A stretch of 64,000 bases of DNA, taken from positions 248,001 through 312,000 of the forward strand of contig NZ_JANQOO010000035.1 in assembly GCF_028285715.1 (NCBI RefSeq), written 5' to 3'. The notes under the pieces are model-generated. The model was not told where the DNA came from. It searched no databases and saw nothing but the letters and a program-made list of their open reading frames with translations. The position numbers and the translations under genes are program-made. The DNA is from Ulvibacterium sp. GTDB taxonomy: Bacteria > Bacteroidota > Bacteroidia > Flavobacteriales > Flavobacteriaceae. Position 1 is the first letter of the stretch. The number at the start of each line of letters is the position of its first letter. Shown piece after piece: positions 43,140 through 51,600 of this stretch.

Positions 43140-44840
43140 TTAGTTTTTTGGAAGTTCCAACAGGGCAATATCATGGTCGTTTTCCAAAATAACTTTTCCG
43201 TTCTGTACCATTACTTCTGTATCCGAATATACATCATAAAGTTTGGTACCATCTCCGAAAAAACCTTTGACCCAAAGCGATTTTTTTCCTTTTGGCAAGT
43301 CCAATCCTATTACTACTTTATCCTTGAAATCCCCATCAATGAAGGTTCTACTGAAAACATATGGTTTTTTGCCCAACCTTTTATGCTTTCCTGCGCCTAC
43401 GGCTGGATGATCCCTTCTAAATTTCCCTAACTTTTGCCAATGTGTCAAAATATTCTGGGTCGTGGACAAGCTGTCCAACTCTTCCCAATTCATAAATGAA
43501 CGTAAAGTGGCATCCCCCATGGTTCCATCAATAATAAGGCTTCTTGCGGTTTCGTCCCCGTAATATATTTGAGAAGCACCAGGGGTAAGCAAAAGTATGT
43601 TGGCCGCCTTTATTGGATTTTTTCTTTCCATATCATACGGCTCTCCATCATCATGGGAAGTGAGATAATTCACCACGCTCTTATCCTTGAGTTTGGTATG
43701 CAATAGACCACTGTACTTCTTAAAAATAGTTTCATAATCCTTAATGGCGTCCTTCTTTAACTCAAAATTGATAAGACTTTTAAAGCCATGGTCATAAAAG
43801 TCTACTTTCCTATCCCCGAAGTCGAACTCCCTGCCTCCAGAGATGCCATAATTGTAGACTTCGCCTACCATGTAAAAGGGTTTATCGTCCAAAACATCGT
43901 TTGGATGTTTCTTCTTCCAAGTTTCAAAGGCATGCGCGGCCTCTTTGTAAAGATCGGCCCAAGCATTTTCGTTTACATGTTTTACCGTATCTACCCTATA
44001 TCCATCAATTCCTAAATCGTGTATATAATCCGTAAGCCATTTTATAATATAAAATCTTGGGGCCCTTGGATATCCCGTTCGTTCAAAGAACAACTGTAAT
44101 TCATCCAATTCCTGGCTCAACCTCCCTTCCTCTTTCCATTTTGCAAGAAGTGCATCGGGTAGCTCCACAGGTTCATCCGATTCCGTCCGTATGTCCGGTA
44201 GGTTGTCCACCAATGTGCAGGCGGTCGTATTTTCGTATGTGGTAAATTCACAGGTAGGATCTATGCGTACCCAGTCCTCGGGCCAAACAGGATCTTTAGG
44301 AGTAACAGGCCCTGTATGGTTCAAAACAACATCCATCAGAATTCGTATTCCCTTTTTATGGGCGGTCTTGACCAAATTTTCCAAGTCTTTTTTTGTCCCA
44401 AAATTTGGGTCTAGGGCGGTCCAATCCTTCGCCCAATATCCATGATACCCGTAGGTGTTACCGGTACTCTCATCCGTAGCGCCATGAATTTGCTCAACCA
44501 CGGGAGTGAACCAAATGGCATTTATGCCAAGATCAGAGAAATAATCTTCCTCTATTTTTTTTGTTATTCCTTCAAGATCCCCACCCATAAAACCTCGCAA
44601 TGTACCGGTAGAATCCGTTCTTTCAAAGTTTATATCGTTTTTGGGATTTCCGTTGTTGAAACGATCGGTCAATAAAAAATAGATGTTGGCGCCTTCCCAT
44701 ACAAAGGGTTTTTCTTTGCTGGGCTCGGGCATGGAATCTCTTATAACCATGGTCTGTTGAGCGGATTCTTTTTTGTCGTTTTTACAGGCTAAAAAAATGG
44801 GGAGCACGATACTAGCAATAAGTAGTTTTCTCATGGGCAT
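43140..44840 (-). CDS. GH13 alpha-amylase family lipoprotein
   Basis: The 566-residue protein has a lipobox (VLPIFLACKND, near residue 19). The TIM-barrel motifs of GH13 are present: DVVLNHTGP, GYRVDTVKH with the nucleophilic aspartate, MVGEVYNYG with the acid/base glutamate, and TSHDDG with the third acid. A beta-sandwich domain closes the C-terminus. It probably cleaves alpha-glucans at the cell surface. The gene is solitary, not within a SusC/D locus. Confidence 0.92.
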   Translation of the reverse strand: MPMRKLLIASIVLPIFLACKNDKKESAQQTMVIRDSMPEPSKEKPFVWEGANIYFLLTDRFNNGNPKNDINFERTDSTGTLRGFMGGDLEGITKKIEEDYFSDLGINAIWFTPVVEQIHGATDESTGNTYGYHGYWAKDWTALDPNFGTKKDLENLVKTAHKKGIRILMDVVLNHTGPVTPKDPVWPEDWVRIDPTCEFTTYENTTACTLVDNLPDIRTESDEPVELPDALLAKWKEEGRLSQELDELQLFFERTGYPRAPRFYIIKWLTDYIHDLGIDGYRVDTVKHVNENAWADLYKEAAHAFETWKKKHPNDVLDDKPFYMVGEVYNYGISGGREFDFGDRKVDFYDHGFKSLINFELKKDAIKDYETIFKKYSGLLHTKLKDKSVVNYLTSHDDGEPYDMERKNPIKAANILLLTPGASQIYYGDETARSLIIDGTMGDATLRSFMNWEELDSLSTTQNILTHWQKLGKFRRDHPAVGAGKHKRLGKKPYVFSRTFIDGDFKDKVVIGLDLPKGKKSLWVKGFFGDGTKLYDVYSDTEVMVQNGKVILENDHDIALLELPKN

Positions 44841-44886
44841 TCTATTTTGTCTAAAGCTATAAAATGCAGTGGGGAAATCAAAAAAA

Positions 44887-45669
44887 TTATTTTGTTCGGT
44901 TCAAGACCTTGAATTCTTCATAACAGCTGCTAATGGCGTCCAATATTTGAAGATCGTTGGCGGTTCTTATGAAAGACTTGGAATAATTACAGCTATTAAG
45001 GATATCCTCAATATCTACCTTTTCCAATTGCAGAAATTCCCTTAAAGTCTCTCTATCGAACTTTGAGGCCAAGAGATTTCGTATTTCATCGTCTTCTTTC
45101 ATCTTCCGTAATTTTCGCATCTGATTTGGCTTTTTACCGAAGAGGTTACGAAGTAGATCGGCGGGATTCAATATGGCACCCAGTACTTTAGTCACAGCGC
45201 TGGGGTTCTTATTTCCTGCCTCATAGCTCACGGAAAGACCCGAAATGCTATATTGATAGGCATTATTTATAGGAAGGTTTTTAACGTCGATGTCCAAATA
45301 TCCTGTAAGCTGGTAAGGTCTTACAATAACCTCCTCCAACGCATAGGCCAGTTCCGTAAGTGCAATTTTTGTGTCCTTGAACTTGAACATATCATTTGTA
45401 ACCCTAATTTTCTGGGATTTGAAGCCTAAAAATGAAAAATAAAGGGTGTCATTAACAGCGGCAGTTATGGAAAATTCACCATTTTCATTGGTTATGGTTC
45501 CCAGAACCTGATTAAGGTTAACCACATGGACACTTTCCATAGGAACATTGGTCTGTGCATTAATGACCGTCGCCGATATTTGATCCCCCTCCAATGGTTC
45601 CCCCCCTTCTTGGGAAACCCCAATGAAGCTTAGAAAGACAAAAAAGATGAGTATTTTATATTTCCACAT
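44887..45669 (-). CDS. Carboxypeptidase-like regulatory domain protein, secreted
   Basis: The 260-residue protein has a signal peptide ending VSQEGG, then one CarboxypepD_reg domain (ISATVINAQTNVPMESVHVVNLNQVLGTITNENGEFSI). The C-terminal 130 residues are alpha-helical and family-specific. In Bacteroidota such proteins are surface or outer-membrane associated; no transport barrel follows, unlike in TonB receptors. Function unknown. It precedes the amylase gene on the same strand by 46 bases. Confidence 0.82.
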   Translation of the reverse strand: MWKYKILIFFVFLSFIGVSQEGGEPLEGDQISATVINAQTNVPMESVHVVNLNQVLGTITNENGEFSITAAVNDTLYFSFLGFKSQKIRVTNDMFKFKDTKIALTELAYALEEVIVRPYQLTGYLDIDVKNLPINNAYQYSISGLSVSYEAGNKNPSAVTKVLGAILNPADLLRNLFGKKPNQMRKLRKMKEDDEIRNLLASKFDRETLREFLQLEKVDIEDILNSCNYSKSFIRTANDLQILDAISSCYEEFKVLNRTK

Positions 45670-45708
45670 TAACTTTTAAATTCCAAAATAAAGCTACGAA
45701 ACAAAACA

Positions 45709-45734
45709 AAAAAATACGCCGAGGCGTATTTTTT
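45709..45734. terminator. Terminator after the DEAD-box helicase gene
   Basis: AAAAAATACGCC and GGCGTATTTTTT form a perfect 12-base-pair stem with a two-base loop, with A and T runs on either side. It lies 13 bases past the helicase stop. Confidence 0.9.
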
Positions 45735-45747
45735 AATATACAATTAA

Positions 45748-47508
45748 CTAAAAGAAATCGCTTTTTCTCTTTTTGCTTCTTCTTTTTCCCGAATAAGTTG
45801 CTTGACCCTGCGCACGATCTCTTTTTTTTCCCCTCCCCCTGTCTTTTCTACGGCCTTTATCCTTGGAACCTCTATTTCCACGGCCACCTCCAGGATTGTT
45901 GGATACTTCTACGTTGACAAACCGCCCGTCGACCTTTAGATCGGTGAAAGTGGACAACACTTTTTCGGAAACGTCGGAATCCGTATTGAAAAAGGAAAAA
46001 CTCTCCTTTACATCGACCTTGTAAACATCTTCTTTGTCCAGGCCAACGGTGCCTCGCAAAAAGTCTTTTAAGGACATCCAATCATATCCATCCCGCTCAC
46101 CGATATTGATAAAATATCGAATCGACCCATTTGTAGAAAAGGCGCCATTTTGATCTTTGCCCTTTTTTCTTTTTTCACCAAATTCGGACGAGTTTAAATC
46201 CTTGGCCTTGTTGTAGTAATTGGAAAAGCGTGTAAACTCTACGGAGACCATTTTCTTAATGAGCTCTTCTCGATCAATACCTTGTAGGACGTCATATATA
46301 GCAGGGAGATAGTTTTCCACGTCCTTGTTGATTTCCGTATTTTTAATCTTACTGGCCAAATGATACAGCTGTATTTCACAGATTTCCATTCCTGTCGGAA
46401 TTTTTTTGGAAATAAACTGTTGTTTTATCTTTTTCTCAATGGCATTTATTTTACGCATTTCACTTCGCGTAATAATGACCATGGAAACACCGGATTTTCC
46501 CGCTCTTCCTGTTCGCCCACTGCGATGGGTGTAAGTTTCGATTTCATCCGGAAGCTGGTAATTGATAACGTGCGTAACATCATCTACATCAATACCCCTG
46601 GCGGCAACATCCGTAGCGACCAACATCTGGATTTGTTTCTTCCGGAAGGCATTCATTACCAAATCCCTTTGATTTTGGCTAAGATCTCCATGTAATGCCC
46701 CGGCATTATAACCGTCTTCAATCAATTTTTCGGCGACTTTTTGAGTATCCCTTTTGGTTCTACAAAAAACAACGGAAAATATATCCGGGTTGGCATCGGC
46801 CAGTCGTTTCAAGGCAGGGTAACGGTCCCTTCCACCCACCACATAGTATTCATGCTGCACGGTATCCACTCCCGAATTTTTGGTGCCAACGGTTATTTCT
46901 TGGGGGTAATGCATGAATTTTTTGGCAATTTGGGCCACTTCCTTAGGCATCGTCGCAGAAAACAACCACGTAGATTTTTCCTTAGGTGTGTTGGAAAGAA
47001 TATCCTTTATATCTTCATAAAAGCCCATATTGAGCATTTCATCGGCCTCATCTAGGACACAATAATCAATTTTAGAAATATCCACTAGGCCCCTGCCTAT
47101 CATGTCTTTCATTCTACCTGGTGTTGCCACGATTATCTGGGCTCCACGTTTTATTTGCCTAGCCTGGTCGGTAATGCTCGCCCCACCATAAATTGCAACC
47201 GTGTGAATACTTTTTTCGTATTTGGAATACAATTGCATTTCGTTGGTTATCTGCAGACAGAGTTCTCGGGTAGGGGACAGGATGAGTCCCTGGGTGGTTC
47301 TACTTTCCTTGTGGATTTTTTGTATTAAGGGAAAACCGAACGCGGCTGTCTTTCCTGTTCCGGTTTGGGCCAAGGCAACCAAATCGGTCTCTCCTTCCAA
47401 TAAAATAGGGATTGCTTTTTCCTGGACTTCCGAAGGAGTCTCGAAACCCATATCGGAAACTGCATTCAAAAGGGACTCTTGCAGCCCTAATGCTTCAAAT
47501 TTTGTCAT
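45748..47508 (-). CDS. DEAD-box RNA helicase, CsdA/DeaD type
   Basis: The 586-residue protein has the helicase motifs AQTGTGKTAA, PTRELCLQI, DEAD, SAT and HRSGRTGRAG, a DbpA-type RNA-binding domain (SIRYFINIGERDGYDWMSLKDFL) and an arginine/lysine-rich tail typical of CsdA proteins. It remodels structured RNA during ribosome assembly and cold growth. It is monocistronic, with a -7 box at 47617-47624 implying an untranslated leader of about 100 bases, as in many cold-induced mRNAs. Confidence 0.94.
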   Translation of the reverse strand: MTKFEALGLQESLLNAVSDMGFETPSEVQEKAIPILLEGETDLVALAQTGTGKTAAFGFPLIQKIHKESRTTQGLILSPTRELCLQITNEMQLYSKYEKSIHTVAIYGGASITDQARQIKRGAQIIVATPGRMKDMIGRGLVDISKIDYCVLDEADEMLNMGFYEDIKDILSNTPKEKSTWLFSATMPKEVAQIAKKFMHYPQEITVGTKNSGVDTVQHEYYVVGGRDRYPALKRLADANPDIFSVVFCRTKRDTQKVAEKLIEDGYNAGALHGDLSQNQRDLVMNAFRKKQIQMLVATDVAARGIDVDDVTHVINYQLPDEIETYTHRSGRTGRAGKSGVSMVIITRSEMRKINAIEKKIKQQFISKKIPTGMEICEIQLYHLASKIKNTEINKDVENYLPAIYDVLQGIDREELIKKMVSVEFTRFSNYYNKAKDLNSSEFGEKRKKGKDQNGAFSTNGSIRYFINIGERDGYDWMSLKDFLRGTVGLDKEDVYKVDVKESFSFFNTDSDVSEKVLSTFTDLKVDGRFVNVEVSNNPGGGRGNRGSKDKGRRKDRGRGKKRDRAQGQATYSGKRRSKKRKSDFF

Positions 47509-47616
47509 AATGTGTTTTACTTAATCGCAAATATGTGTGTTGCATAGAGCGATTATCGTATATAACCCATTGGACTCAGCGCAACACCTGCCATACCGGC
47601 GGCTTCAATTAAGCGG

Positions 47617-47624
47617 CAAAGATA
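47617..47624 (-). promoter_or_regulatory. -7 box of the DEAD-box helicase
   Basis: The minus strand reads TATCTTTG followed by CCGC. It is 108 bases upstream of the start codon, so the leader is about 100 bases long. No TTG is visible at -33. Confidence 0.5.
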
Positions 47625-47738
47625 CGGTTATTTATTAACATATAGCGGGCTGTGGAATACTCAAAGGGTTGAAATATCATAGATTGAGGGTGGTATTGTT
47701 CCAGATGTGGTAAACGCTTTATAATATCTTAACACCTG

Positions 47739-48329
47739 TTATGGGATAGTATGGCTTATCTTTTTTAAATAATCCACTAATTTCCCGACGGCTTTTCCTC
47801 TATGTCCAATTTGGTTTTTTACCGATAAGGGCAGCTCGGCAAAGGTTTGGTCAAAATTTGCTGGTTTAAAGATTGGGTCATAACCAAAACCTTGCTCGCC
47901 TTTCTTTTCATGTATAATTTCACCTTCTACTTTTCCGGTGAATAGTTTTTGCTCTCCATTCAGGAATAAGGCAATAACGGTTTTGAATCTTGCCGAACGG
48001 TTTGGTTTTTTCTTCATTTCCGAAAGAAGCTTGGCCATGTTTTCATCGGCATTTTTATGCGCTCCGGCATATCGGGCAGAGTACACTCCGGGCGCTCCGT
48101 CTAGGGCATCGACAATAAGTCCGGTATCGTCGGCAAAACATGGATATCCATAATTATCAAAAACATATTGAGCCTTTAGGAGGGCATTTTCCTCAAGGGT
48201 TTGTCCTGTTTCTGGAATTTCCTCGGTACAGTCTATGTCTGCAAGGGACAAAATTTCAATATGTTTGGGTAATGCATGAAGTACTTCTTTTATTTTATTT
48301 GGATTATGTGTGGCAAATACTATTCGCAT
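47739..48329 (-). CDS. rdgB: XTP/dITP pyrophosphatase (HAM1/RdgB)
   Basis: The protein has 196 residues from the ATG at 48329, where the family starts MRIVFATHNPNKIKEV; an upstream frame extends to 48440 but overlaps the divergent gene. FADDTGLIVDALDGAPGVYSARYAG is the nucleotide-binding segment. It removes deaminated purine nucleotides from the pool. The -7 box at 48335-48342 ends five bases before the ATG, which would make the mRNA leaderless. Confidence 0.93.
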   Translation of the reverse strand: MRIVFATHNPNKIKEVLHALPKHIEILSLADIDCTEEIPETGQTLEENALLKAQYVFDNYGYPCFADDTGLIVDALDGAPGVYSARYAGAHKNADENMAKLLSEMKKKPNRSARFKTVIALFLNGEQKLFTGKVEGEIIHEKKGEQGFGYDPIFKPANFDQTFAELPLSVKNQIGHRGKAVGKLVDYLKKISHTIP

Positions 48330-48334
48330 AAGTC

Positions 48335-48342
48335 CAAAAATA
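48335..48342 (-). promoter_or_regulatory. Possible -7 box of rdgB
   Basis: The minus strand reads TATTTTTG followed by GACTT and then the ATG. It fits the box but would start transcription at or next to the start codon. Confidence 0.4.
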
Positions 48343-48372
48343 CTAATTTTAGCCATCTGTGAAATGTATGCC

Positions 48373-48825
48373 ATGAAGTTGAAAGTGCCTCCTGTTCTTA
48401 TCTTTTTGTCTTTTGGACTGTTGATGTATTTTGTAGCCAAGTATTTGACTTTTGGCTATTTTGATTTTTTTGGACGCGAATACTTGATAAGTTTTTTGTT
48501 AGGTATGGCCATTGTCATTACTGTTTTGGCTTTGTTCCAATTTTATCGTGCAAAGACCACGGTAGATCCCTCCAATCCTGAAAAGGCTTCGGCCTTAATA
48601 GTGACGGGACTCTATAAGTATTCTAGAAATCCGATGTACTTGGCCATGTTGTTGTTGCTTTTGGCTTTGGGCCTACTTTTGGGCAATGCTTTCAATATTT
48701 TGGTCGCCGCGGGATTTGTGGCCTATATGAATCGATTTCAAATTATACCGGAGGAGCAGGCATTGCTAAAAATCTTTGGTAAGGCGTATAGCCGGTATTG
48801 TATTGATGTGCGGCGATGGTTCTGA
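48373..48825 (+). CDS. Isoprenylcysteine carboxyl methyltransferase-like membrane protein
   Basis: The protein has 150 residues from the ATG at 48373, with four membrane helices. The cofactor-binding part is TGLYKYSRNPMYLAMLLLLLA followed by EEQALLKIFGKAYSRYC, the pattern of the ICMT/PEMT/NnrU-like membrane methyltransferases. The acceptor is unknown. It ends 111 bases before the SatD start; the repeat array at 48839-48935 separates the two. Confidence 0.85.
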   Translation: MKLKVPPVLIFLSFGLLMYFVAKYLTFGYFDFFGREYLISFLLGMAIVITVLALFQFYRAKTTVDPSNPEKASALIVTGLYKYSRNPMYLAMLLLLLALGLLLGNAFNILVAAGFVAYMNRFQIIPEEQALLKIFGKAYSRYCIDVRRWF

Positions 48826-48838
48826 TATAACCGATATG

Positions 48839-48935
48839 GCTTATAATGGGTATTTATAAGTAATACTGCTTATAATTTTGAATATTAGCAAATTTGCTTA
48901 TATTTGTAAATATTAGCTTTTTAGCTTATACAAAT
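48839..48935. repeat. Four GCTTATA repeats with 28/29-bp spacing in the satD promoter
   Basis: GCTTATA begins at 48839, 48868, 48896 and 48924, giving periods of 29, 28 and 28. Units 2 and 3 also share AATATTAGC and a T-run in register. Neighbouring copies form inverted pairs such as CTTATAA with TTATAAG. The array overlaps the promoter and ends at the start codon, which suggests multiple binding sites for a regulator. Confidence 0.9.
48876..48906 (+). promoter_or_regulatory. Promoter of the SatD-DUF3307 genes
   Basis: TTTTG ending at 48880 and TATATTTG at 48899-48906 are 18 bases apart, close to the Bacteroidota consensus. It sits inside the repeat array; transcription would start near 48913, with a leader of about 23 bases. 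Confidence 0.6.
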
Positions 48936-49547
48936 ATGATCGCAATAATCACTGGAGATATCATAAATTCGGAAAAGCATGCAACCTCTAAATGGATGGA
49001 TGTTCTAAAAGATTACCTACTAGGGTTGGGCAAGTCTCCCTATGATTGGGAAATCTACAGAGGAGATGAGTTTCAGTTAAGGGTCCCTGAAGAACTGGCG
49101 CTGGAAACCTCTATACACATTAAGGCATTGATCAAGTCCATCAAAAGCCTGGATGTGCGTATGGGCATAGGTTTGGGCACGGAAACGTTTGCCAGTAATC
49201 GCGTTAGTGAATCCAACGGTCCGGCATATCAACGTTCGGGCAGGACCTTTGAATCGCTCAAAGCGGATAAAACGAATTTAACCATTGCTACCGGCCATGA
49301 ATTTTACGATAGTACACTGAATCTAATGCTAAAATTGGCTTTGGATTTCATGGATGATTGGAGTACCGTTTCGGCGGAAATCGTGGTTTTGGCCTTGCGA
49401 AACCCACAAACTTCGCAACAAGAGATCGCCAAGAGACTTAATATTCAACAATCTGCGGTAAGCCAACGTCAAAAAAGGGCCAGATTGGATTTGGTGTATG
49501 AACTTTTGGAATATTATAGCCAAACCATAAAGGAGTTACGCTCATGA
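48936..49547 (+). CDS. SatD family protein with C-terminal helix-turn-helix
   Basis: The protein has 203 residues from the ATG at 48936. The N-terminal domain has IITGDIINS, IYRGDEFQLRV and MGIGLGTE, fitting the SatD family of unknown function (named from a Streptococcus mutans acid-tolerance operon). The C-terminal 45 residues (SQQEIAKRLNIQQSAVSQRQKRARLDLVYE) form a clear helix-turn-helix. It overlaps the DUF3307 start by four bases. The HTH suggests it binds the repeats upstream of its own gene. The TGD and RGDEF elements recall a cyclase-like nucleotide-binding fold; that is inference. Confidence 0.85.
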   Translation: MIAIITGDIINSEKHATSKWMDVLKDYLLGLGKSPYDWEIYRGDEFQLRVPEELALETSIHIKALIKSIKSLDVRMGIGLGTETFASNRVSESNGPAYQRSGRTFESLKADKTNLTIATGHEFYDSTLNLMLKLALDFMDDWSTVSAEIVVLALRNPQTSQQEIAKRLNIQQSAVSQRQKRARLDLVYELLEYYSQTIKELRS

Positions 49548-50242
49548 TTCTTTTTATAAAATTGGTATTGGCCCATTTAATAGGTGATTTTTTATTGCAG
49601 CCCAATAGGTGGGTAATTCATAAGGAGGCAAACAAAGTGACTTCCAAGTACCTTTATTTCCATGTATTGATTCATTTTGTCATAACAATGTTGGTGTTGT
49701 GGAATTTTCAATACTGGAAACTTGTATTGGTCATTGCTATTTCCCATTATTTTATTGATTTGGCCAAATTATATACCAATCCCCTTTTCAAATTGAAGAG
49801 CATTCCCTTTTTCATTGATCAGGTGCTTCACATTCTGGTCCTTTATATATGTGCCTATTCCGGAAATTTGATTGGACAAACCATTTTCTTATTCGAAAAG
49901 ATTGACTGGGCCTTACTCACTGCCATGGTTTTTGTGAGCTATCCGGCCTCCATTGTCATGGGGAAATTGCTGGAAGGAATGTCGGATAGGATTGAACAGG
50001 ATCACAAATCCCTTCCAAGTGCGGGTAAATATATCGGGATAATAGAGCGATTGTTTGTGCTAGCATTTATTATTTTAGGTCGATGGGAGGTCATAGGTCT
50101 TTTGATAACCGCAAAATCTGTTTTTCGTTTTAACGACTTAAAGGATAGCAATAGCCGAAAGCTTACCGAATATATCTTAATAGGTACCCTGCTAAGTTTT
50201 GGTATTGCCATATTAACCGGAATTATTTACACAAAATTTTAG
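49544..50242 (+). CDS. DUF3307 integral membrane protein
   Basis: The 232-residue protein has six or so hydrophobic segments. The start MILFIKLVLAHLIGDFLLQPNRWVIHK and HVLIHFVITMLVLW fit DUF3307, whose function is unknown. Conserved histidine and aspartate residues near helix ends (HLIGDF, SHYFIDLAK) could bind a metal. It is coupled to SatD through a shared ATGA, so the pair is one unit and the membrane protein is the likely effector under SatD control. Confidence 0.85.
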   Translation: MILFIKLVLAHLIGDFLLQPNRWVIHKEANKVTSKYLYFHVLIHFVITMLVLWNFQYWKLVLVIAISHYFIDLAKLYTNPLFKLKSIPFFIDQVLHILVLYICAYSGNLIGQTIFLFEKIDWALLTAMVFVSYPASIVMGKLLEGMSDRIEQDHKSLPSAGKYIGIIERLFVLAFIILGRWEVIGLLITAKSVFRFNDLKDSNSRKLTEYILIGTLLSFGIAILTGIIYTKF

Positions 50243-50243
50243 A

Positions 50244-51404
50244 ATGATGAAGAGAGTACTATTTGCCGTGCTGGCCATTTTTATTTTTTCCTGTGCCGAG
50301 AAGAAGGAAACAAAACCAGAGCCAACCCCACAGGAAATGGCCCAGCGCTGGTCCAAGGAAAAAGCTTGGGAATGGTACGATCAACAACCCTGGTTGGTTG
50401 GGGCCAATTTTAACCCAAGCACTTCCATAAACCAATTGGAATTCTGGCAAGAAGATACTTTTGATCCGGAAACTATTGATCGCGAACTGAAATGGTCGGC
50501 AGATTTAGGCATGAACCTCCATAGGGTATATCTTCACAATTTACTATGGGAACAAGATTCCATAGGTTTTTTAAAACGACTTGATGGTTACTTGAAAATA
50601 GCCGACTCCTATGGCATCAAGACCATGTTTGTTCTTCTGGACGATGTTTGGCATCCTATTCCCAAATTGGGCAAACAGCCGGAACCGGTTCCCCATGTGC
50701 ACAATTCTGGTTGGGTACAGGCACCCGGGGCCGAGATATTGGGCGATACAACAAGACATAAGGAACTGGAAGGCTATATAAAAGGAGTAACAAGGCATTT
50801 TGCGACAGATGACAGGGTCTTGGTATGGGATGTATATAATGAGCCGGATAATGTGGCCGGGCAACCAGGAAGGGCAAAATTGGAACTGAAGAACAAACAT
50901 GACTATTCGCTGGCACTTTTAAGGAGGGTATTTCAATGGGCAAGGGAGGTAAATCCAAAACAACCTTTAACCACGGGAATATGGAGAGGAAATATAGATC
51001 ATTGGGGTAATCTGGATAGCTTGCCTGCCTTGGACCGTTACATGATCGAGAATTCGGATGTGGTATCCTTTCATGCGTATGATGGCGATATGGATAATGT
51101 GCAAAGAAAAGTAGATGCATTGAAGAACTATGATAGGCCACTTTTGTGTACAGAATATGTAGCAAGGGGAACCGGAAATACTTTTGAAAATGTAATGCCC
51201 ATTTTAAAGAAAAATAAGATAGCCGCCATCAATTGGGGCTTTGTCTCGGGAAAGAGCAATACCATTTACCCGTGGAAAAGTTGGGATTCCACTTTTACGA
51301 CAGAACCGAAGATATGGCATCACGATATTTTACGAGAAGATGGCACGCCGTATTCCCAAGAAGAGTTGGAATTCATTAAGGCCATTATACAAAATAAAAA
51401 TTGA
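50244..51404 (+). CDS. Clan GH-A glycoside hydrolase lipoprotein (GH5-like)
   Basis: The 386-residue protein has a lipobox (AIFIFSCAEKK), then a TIM-barrel glycosidase. The acid/base glutamate is in VWDVYNEPDN and the nucleophile in PLLCTEYVARGTG, the two-glutamate arrangement of clan A. It begins WLVGANFNPSTSINQLEFWQ. Relatives are labelled cellulase-family or 1,4-beta-xylanase; the true substrate cannot be read here. It starts one base after the DUF3307 stop, so it may be cotranscribed with the SatD unit. Confidence 0.85.
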   Translation: MMKRVLFAVLAIFIFSCAEKKETKPEPTPQEMAQRWSKEKAWEWYDQQPWLVGANFNPSTSINQLEFWQEDTFDPETIDRELKWSADLGMNLHRVYLHNLLWEQDSIGFLKRLDGYLKIADSYGIKTMFVLLDDVWHPIPKLGKQPEPVPHVHNSGWVQAPGAEILGDTTRHKELEGYIKGVTRHFATDDRVLVWDVYNEPDNVAGQPGRAKLELKNKHDYSLALLRRVFQWAREVNPKQPLTTGIWRGNIDHWGNLDSLPALDRYMIENSDVVSFHAYDGDMDNVQRKVDALKNYDRPLLCTEYVARGTGNTFENVMPILKKNKIAAINWGFVSGKSNTIYPWKSWDSTFTTEPKIWHHDILREDGTPYSQEELEFIKAIIQNKN

Positions 51405-51498
51405 GAATGGATGCACCGGAGATGGTATCGGCTTTTTGAAAATATAAACAAACATTCCAATTTTTTTACAGTATCAGACATTAGTGTCCTATCGCATG

Positions 51499-51535
51499 GG
51501 GAAATAACATAAAAGGACAATATGTTTTATTTCCC
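51499..51535. other. Inverted repeat upstream of the serB-serA gene
   Basis: GGGAAATAA pairs with TTATTTCCC, extended by CATA/TATG with a two-base bulge, around a nine-base loop. It lies 95 bases downstream of the glycosidase stop and 31 bases upstream of the serA -7 box. It lacks a T-run, so it is either a weak terminator or an operator. Confidence 0.45.
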
Positions 51536-51565
51536 GCTTCTTCACAATGGGATAAAATTAATCTT

Positions 51566-51573
51566 TATTTTTG
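51566..51573 (+). promoter_or_regulatory. -7 box of the serB-serA fusion gene
   Basis: TATTTTTG followed by CGC, 27 bases before the ATG at 51601. The -33 TTG is not clear. Confidence 0.55.
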
Positions 51574-51600
51574 CGCTTTGATTTATTTAAAAATTTTCGA

